Shown here: one piece after another, positions 5,419 through 6,508 of the stretch
Layout of the letters: every line of letters begins with the position of its first letter
Position numbering within the stretch: the first letter of the stretch is position 1
DNA from: Clostridia bacterium
GTDB taxonomy: Bacteria; Bacillota; Clostridia; Oscillospirales; CAG-272
DNA length: 6,508 nt
NCBI GenBank assembly: GCA_017455945.1
Contig: JAFTLM010000292.1
Span: 1 to 6,508, forward strand
Reading direction: 5' to 3'
Program-made: the position numbers and the translations under genes
The notes under the pieces: model-generated
Database searches by the model: none
What the model was told of the DNA's origin: nothing
Seen by the model: the letters and a program-made list of their open reading frames with translations, nothing else

Positions 5419-5449
5419 AAGGAGTCGTCTTTTTCAGACGACTTCTTTT
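5419..5449 (+). terminator. Intrinsic terminator of cassette 2
   Basis: A 12-bp stem AAGGAGTCGTCT / AGACGACTTCTT (one G-T wobble) with loop TTTTC and a short T run to 5449. It is unrelated in sequence to the cassette 1 terminator although the 33-bp element before it is identical. Confidence 0.88.
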
Positions 5450-5474
5450 ATATTTGAATTTGATACAAAATTAC

Positions 5475-5503
5475 TTGATTTTTTGTGTGAAGTATGATAA
5501 AAT
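5475..5503 (+). promoter_or_regulatory. Promoter of rsmA
   Basis: TTGATT at 5475-5480, a 17-bp spacer and TAAAAT at 5498-5503 with an extended -10 TG (TGATAAAAT). It predicts a start near 5510, about 25 nt before the chosen start codon. Confidence 0.7.
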
Positions 5504-5535
5504 GGTTGTAATATCTATTGAAAAAGGGTGAGAAA

Positions 5536-6402
5536 ATGAATCTTTGCGATATAAAAAACATAAAGCAGATAATGTCTGTTTTCGGAATCAAATTTCATAA
5601 GGAGTTCGGTCAAAATTTCCTTACCAATAAAATGGTGGTGGAGGATATCGCCGAGTATTGCTGTGACGGAAAGTCCAACACCATACTCGAAATAGGGCCG
5701 GGTATAGGAACTCTTACCGTGGAGCTTGCCGAGCGTTACGAAAACGTAATTTCCCTGGAAATCGACAAGGGGCTTATTCCCGTGCTTTCCTATACGCTTG
5801 ACGAGTACAACAACGTAAAGGTCGTTAACGAGGACGTTATGAAAACCGACCTTGAAGCCCTGCTTGCACCATACTTTGAGGGCGGCGTTTCGGTGTGTGC
5901 AAATCTGCCGTACTATATCACCACACCGATTCTTATGAAGCTGCTTGAGTCAAAATTGCCCTTTGATTATATTACCATAATGATACAGTCCGAGGTGGCG
6001 GACAGGCTTTGTGCCAAAGCGGGAAGTAAGGACTGCGGAGCGATAACCGCGGTACTTTCCTATTACGGCGAAGCCGAGAAGCTGTTTACTGTAAACGCCG
6101 ATAATTTTATGCCGCCCCCAAAGGTAAATTCCAGCGTGGTAAGAATCAAGCTTTATAAGGATAAACCCTGTAAGCCTAAAAGCGAAGATGTGTTTTTCAA
6201 GGTTATAAAGGCGGCGTTTGAACAACGCAGAAAAACTCTGCTTAACGCTCTTTCTTGCGGATTTTCGGAAATACCCAAAGAAAAACTTGCGGAAATTATA
6301 GAAAAGGCGGGACACCGTCCCGATATACGCGGCGAAAAGCTTGACGTAAAAATGTTCTGTGAGCTTTCCGACCTTATATTTGAGTTGAAACAGCAAAGTT
6401 AA
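5536..6402 (+). CDS. rsmA: 16S rRNA (adenine1518-N6/adenine1519-N6)-dimethyltransferase RsmA/KsgA
   Basis: Transfers four methyl groups from S-adenosylmethionine to the two adjacent adenines of the helix 45 loop in 16S rRNA, a late step in 30S subunit maturation. 288 residues, normal for the family. Motifs: FGQNFL (24-29), SAM-binding motif I EIGPGIG (52-58), the acidic Glu75 in LEID, Asp100 in NED, and the catalytic NLPYYIT (123-129). The C-terminal helical domain with FEQRRKTLLNAL (228-239) is also typical. The ATG at 5536 follows AGGGTGAG (5525-5532); a TTG at 5518 would add six residues but is the weaker choice. It has its own promoter and stands after the cassette 2 terminator, so its expression should be separate from the AT-rich cassettes. 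The FGQNF and NLPY signatures also fit Erm-type 23S methylases, but the length and tail favour RsmA. Confidence 0.96.
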   Translation: MNLCDIKNIKQIMSVFGIKFHKEFGQNFLTNKMVVEDIAEYCCDGKSNTILEIGPGIGTLTVELAERYENVISLEIDKGLIPVLSYTLDEYNNVKVVNEDVMKTDLEALLAPYFEGGVSVCANLPYYITTPILMKLLESKLPFDYITIMIQSEVADRLCAKAGSKDCGAITAVLSYYGEAEKLFTVNADNFMPPPKVNSSVVRIKLYKDKPCKPKSEDVFFKVIKAAFEQRRKTLLNALSCGFSEIPKEKLAEIIEKAGHRPDIRGEKLDVKMFCELSDLIFELKQQS

Positions 6403-6404
6403 AA

Positions 6405-6443
6405 CTTCGGAAAAAAAGTCATAAACTCGGTAAATAAAGTCAT
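6405..6443. repeat. Imperfect direct repeat before the last promoter
   Basis: Two neighbouring copies of a CTCGG-A-rich-AAAGTCAT block (6405-6422 and 6426-6443), the second ending at the -35 box. It could be a paired regulator site or a short local duplication; the evidence is weak. Confidence 0.35.
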
Positions 6444-6503
6444 TGACATTTGTGTTTATGTGTGTTAAAATTGACTTAACCTAAAATTCTCTGAACAGGA
6501 GGA
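6443..6503 (+). promoter_or_regulatory. Promoter and ribosome binding site of the next gene
   Basis: TTGACA at 6443-6448, a 17-bp spacer and TAAAAT at 6466-6471 with an extended -10 TG (TGTTAAAAT). A strong ribosome binding site AGGAGGA follows at 6497-6503, so a + strand gene must begin just past the window. No terminator is visible between rsmA and this promoter, so some read-through is possible. Confidence 0.8.
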
Positions 6504-6508
6504 AGAAA

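Noticed and set aside
3381..5434. GTCGTC-T-run at 3381 and 5424 as attachment-site direct repeats around the cassette region
   Set aside because: The match is only about 6 bp plus a T run and lies inside two unrelated terminator hairpins, so chance is the simpler explanation; no integrase is present.

Overview
The window looks like chromosomal DNA of a low-to-mid GC Gram-positive anaerobe, most likely a gut Clostridia (Oscillospiraceae/Ruminococcus-like). The reasons are strong AGGAGG-type ribosome binding sites, sigma-A promoters with 17-bp spacers and extended -10 elements, compact hairpin-plus-T terminators, and the style of the housekeeping proteins. This taxonomic call is an inference; there is no rRNA or species marker.

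Region 1 (1-3394) is the 3' part of a sugar-acid catabolic operon on the + strand: an IlvD/EDD-family sugar-acid dehydratase (5' end cut by the window), a DapA/NanA-family class I 2-keto-3-deoxy-sugar-acid aldolase or dehydratase, and a short-chain dehydrogenase/reductase. They are packed with 2-bp spacing or less and end at a strong intrinsic terminator. Together they would dehydrate an aldonate (pentonate or hexonate), then cleave or further dehydrate the 2-keto-3-deoxy product, with the SDR supplying a sugar or keto-acid redox step. The exact sugar cannot be read from sequence.

Region 2 (about 3387-5449) is the unusual part: two tandem cassettes of identical layout in DNA that is visibly more AT-rich than its flanks. 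Each cassette has (i) a near-consensus promoter, (ii) a long untranslated leader with conserved hairpins that ends in a hairpin/T-tract just before the ribosome binding site, (iii) gene A, a small two-helix membrane protein with a C-terminal zinc ribbon, (iv) gene B, a 103-residue soluble protein of unknown family, (v) an identical 33-bp hairpin-forming repeat and (vi) an ordinary intrinsic terminator. Promoter plus leader are about 90% identical between the cassettes (hand count), while the B proteins are only about 37% identical and the A proteins share architecture rather than sequence. The first leader carries 85 bp absent from the second, bounded by an 8-bp direct repeat. That segment holds a perfect 17-nt complement to the predicted 5' end of the transcript. 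I read this as a candidate undescribed attenuator/structured-RNA element driving a paralogous two-protein module. An 80-bp imperfect palindromic element sits between the cassettes.

Region 3 (5475-6508) is housekeeping: rsmA/ksgA (16S rRNA dimethyladenosine transferase) with its own promoter, followed by the promoter and ribosome binding site of a gene that begins just beyond the window.
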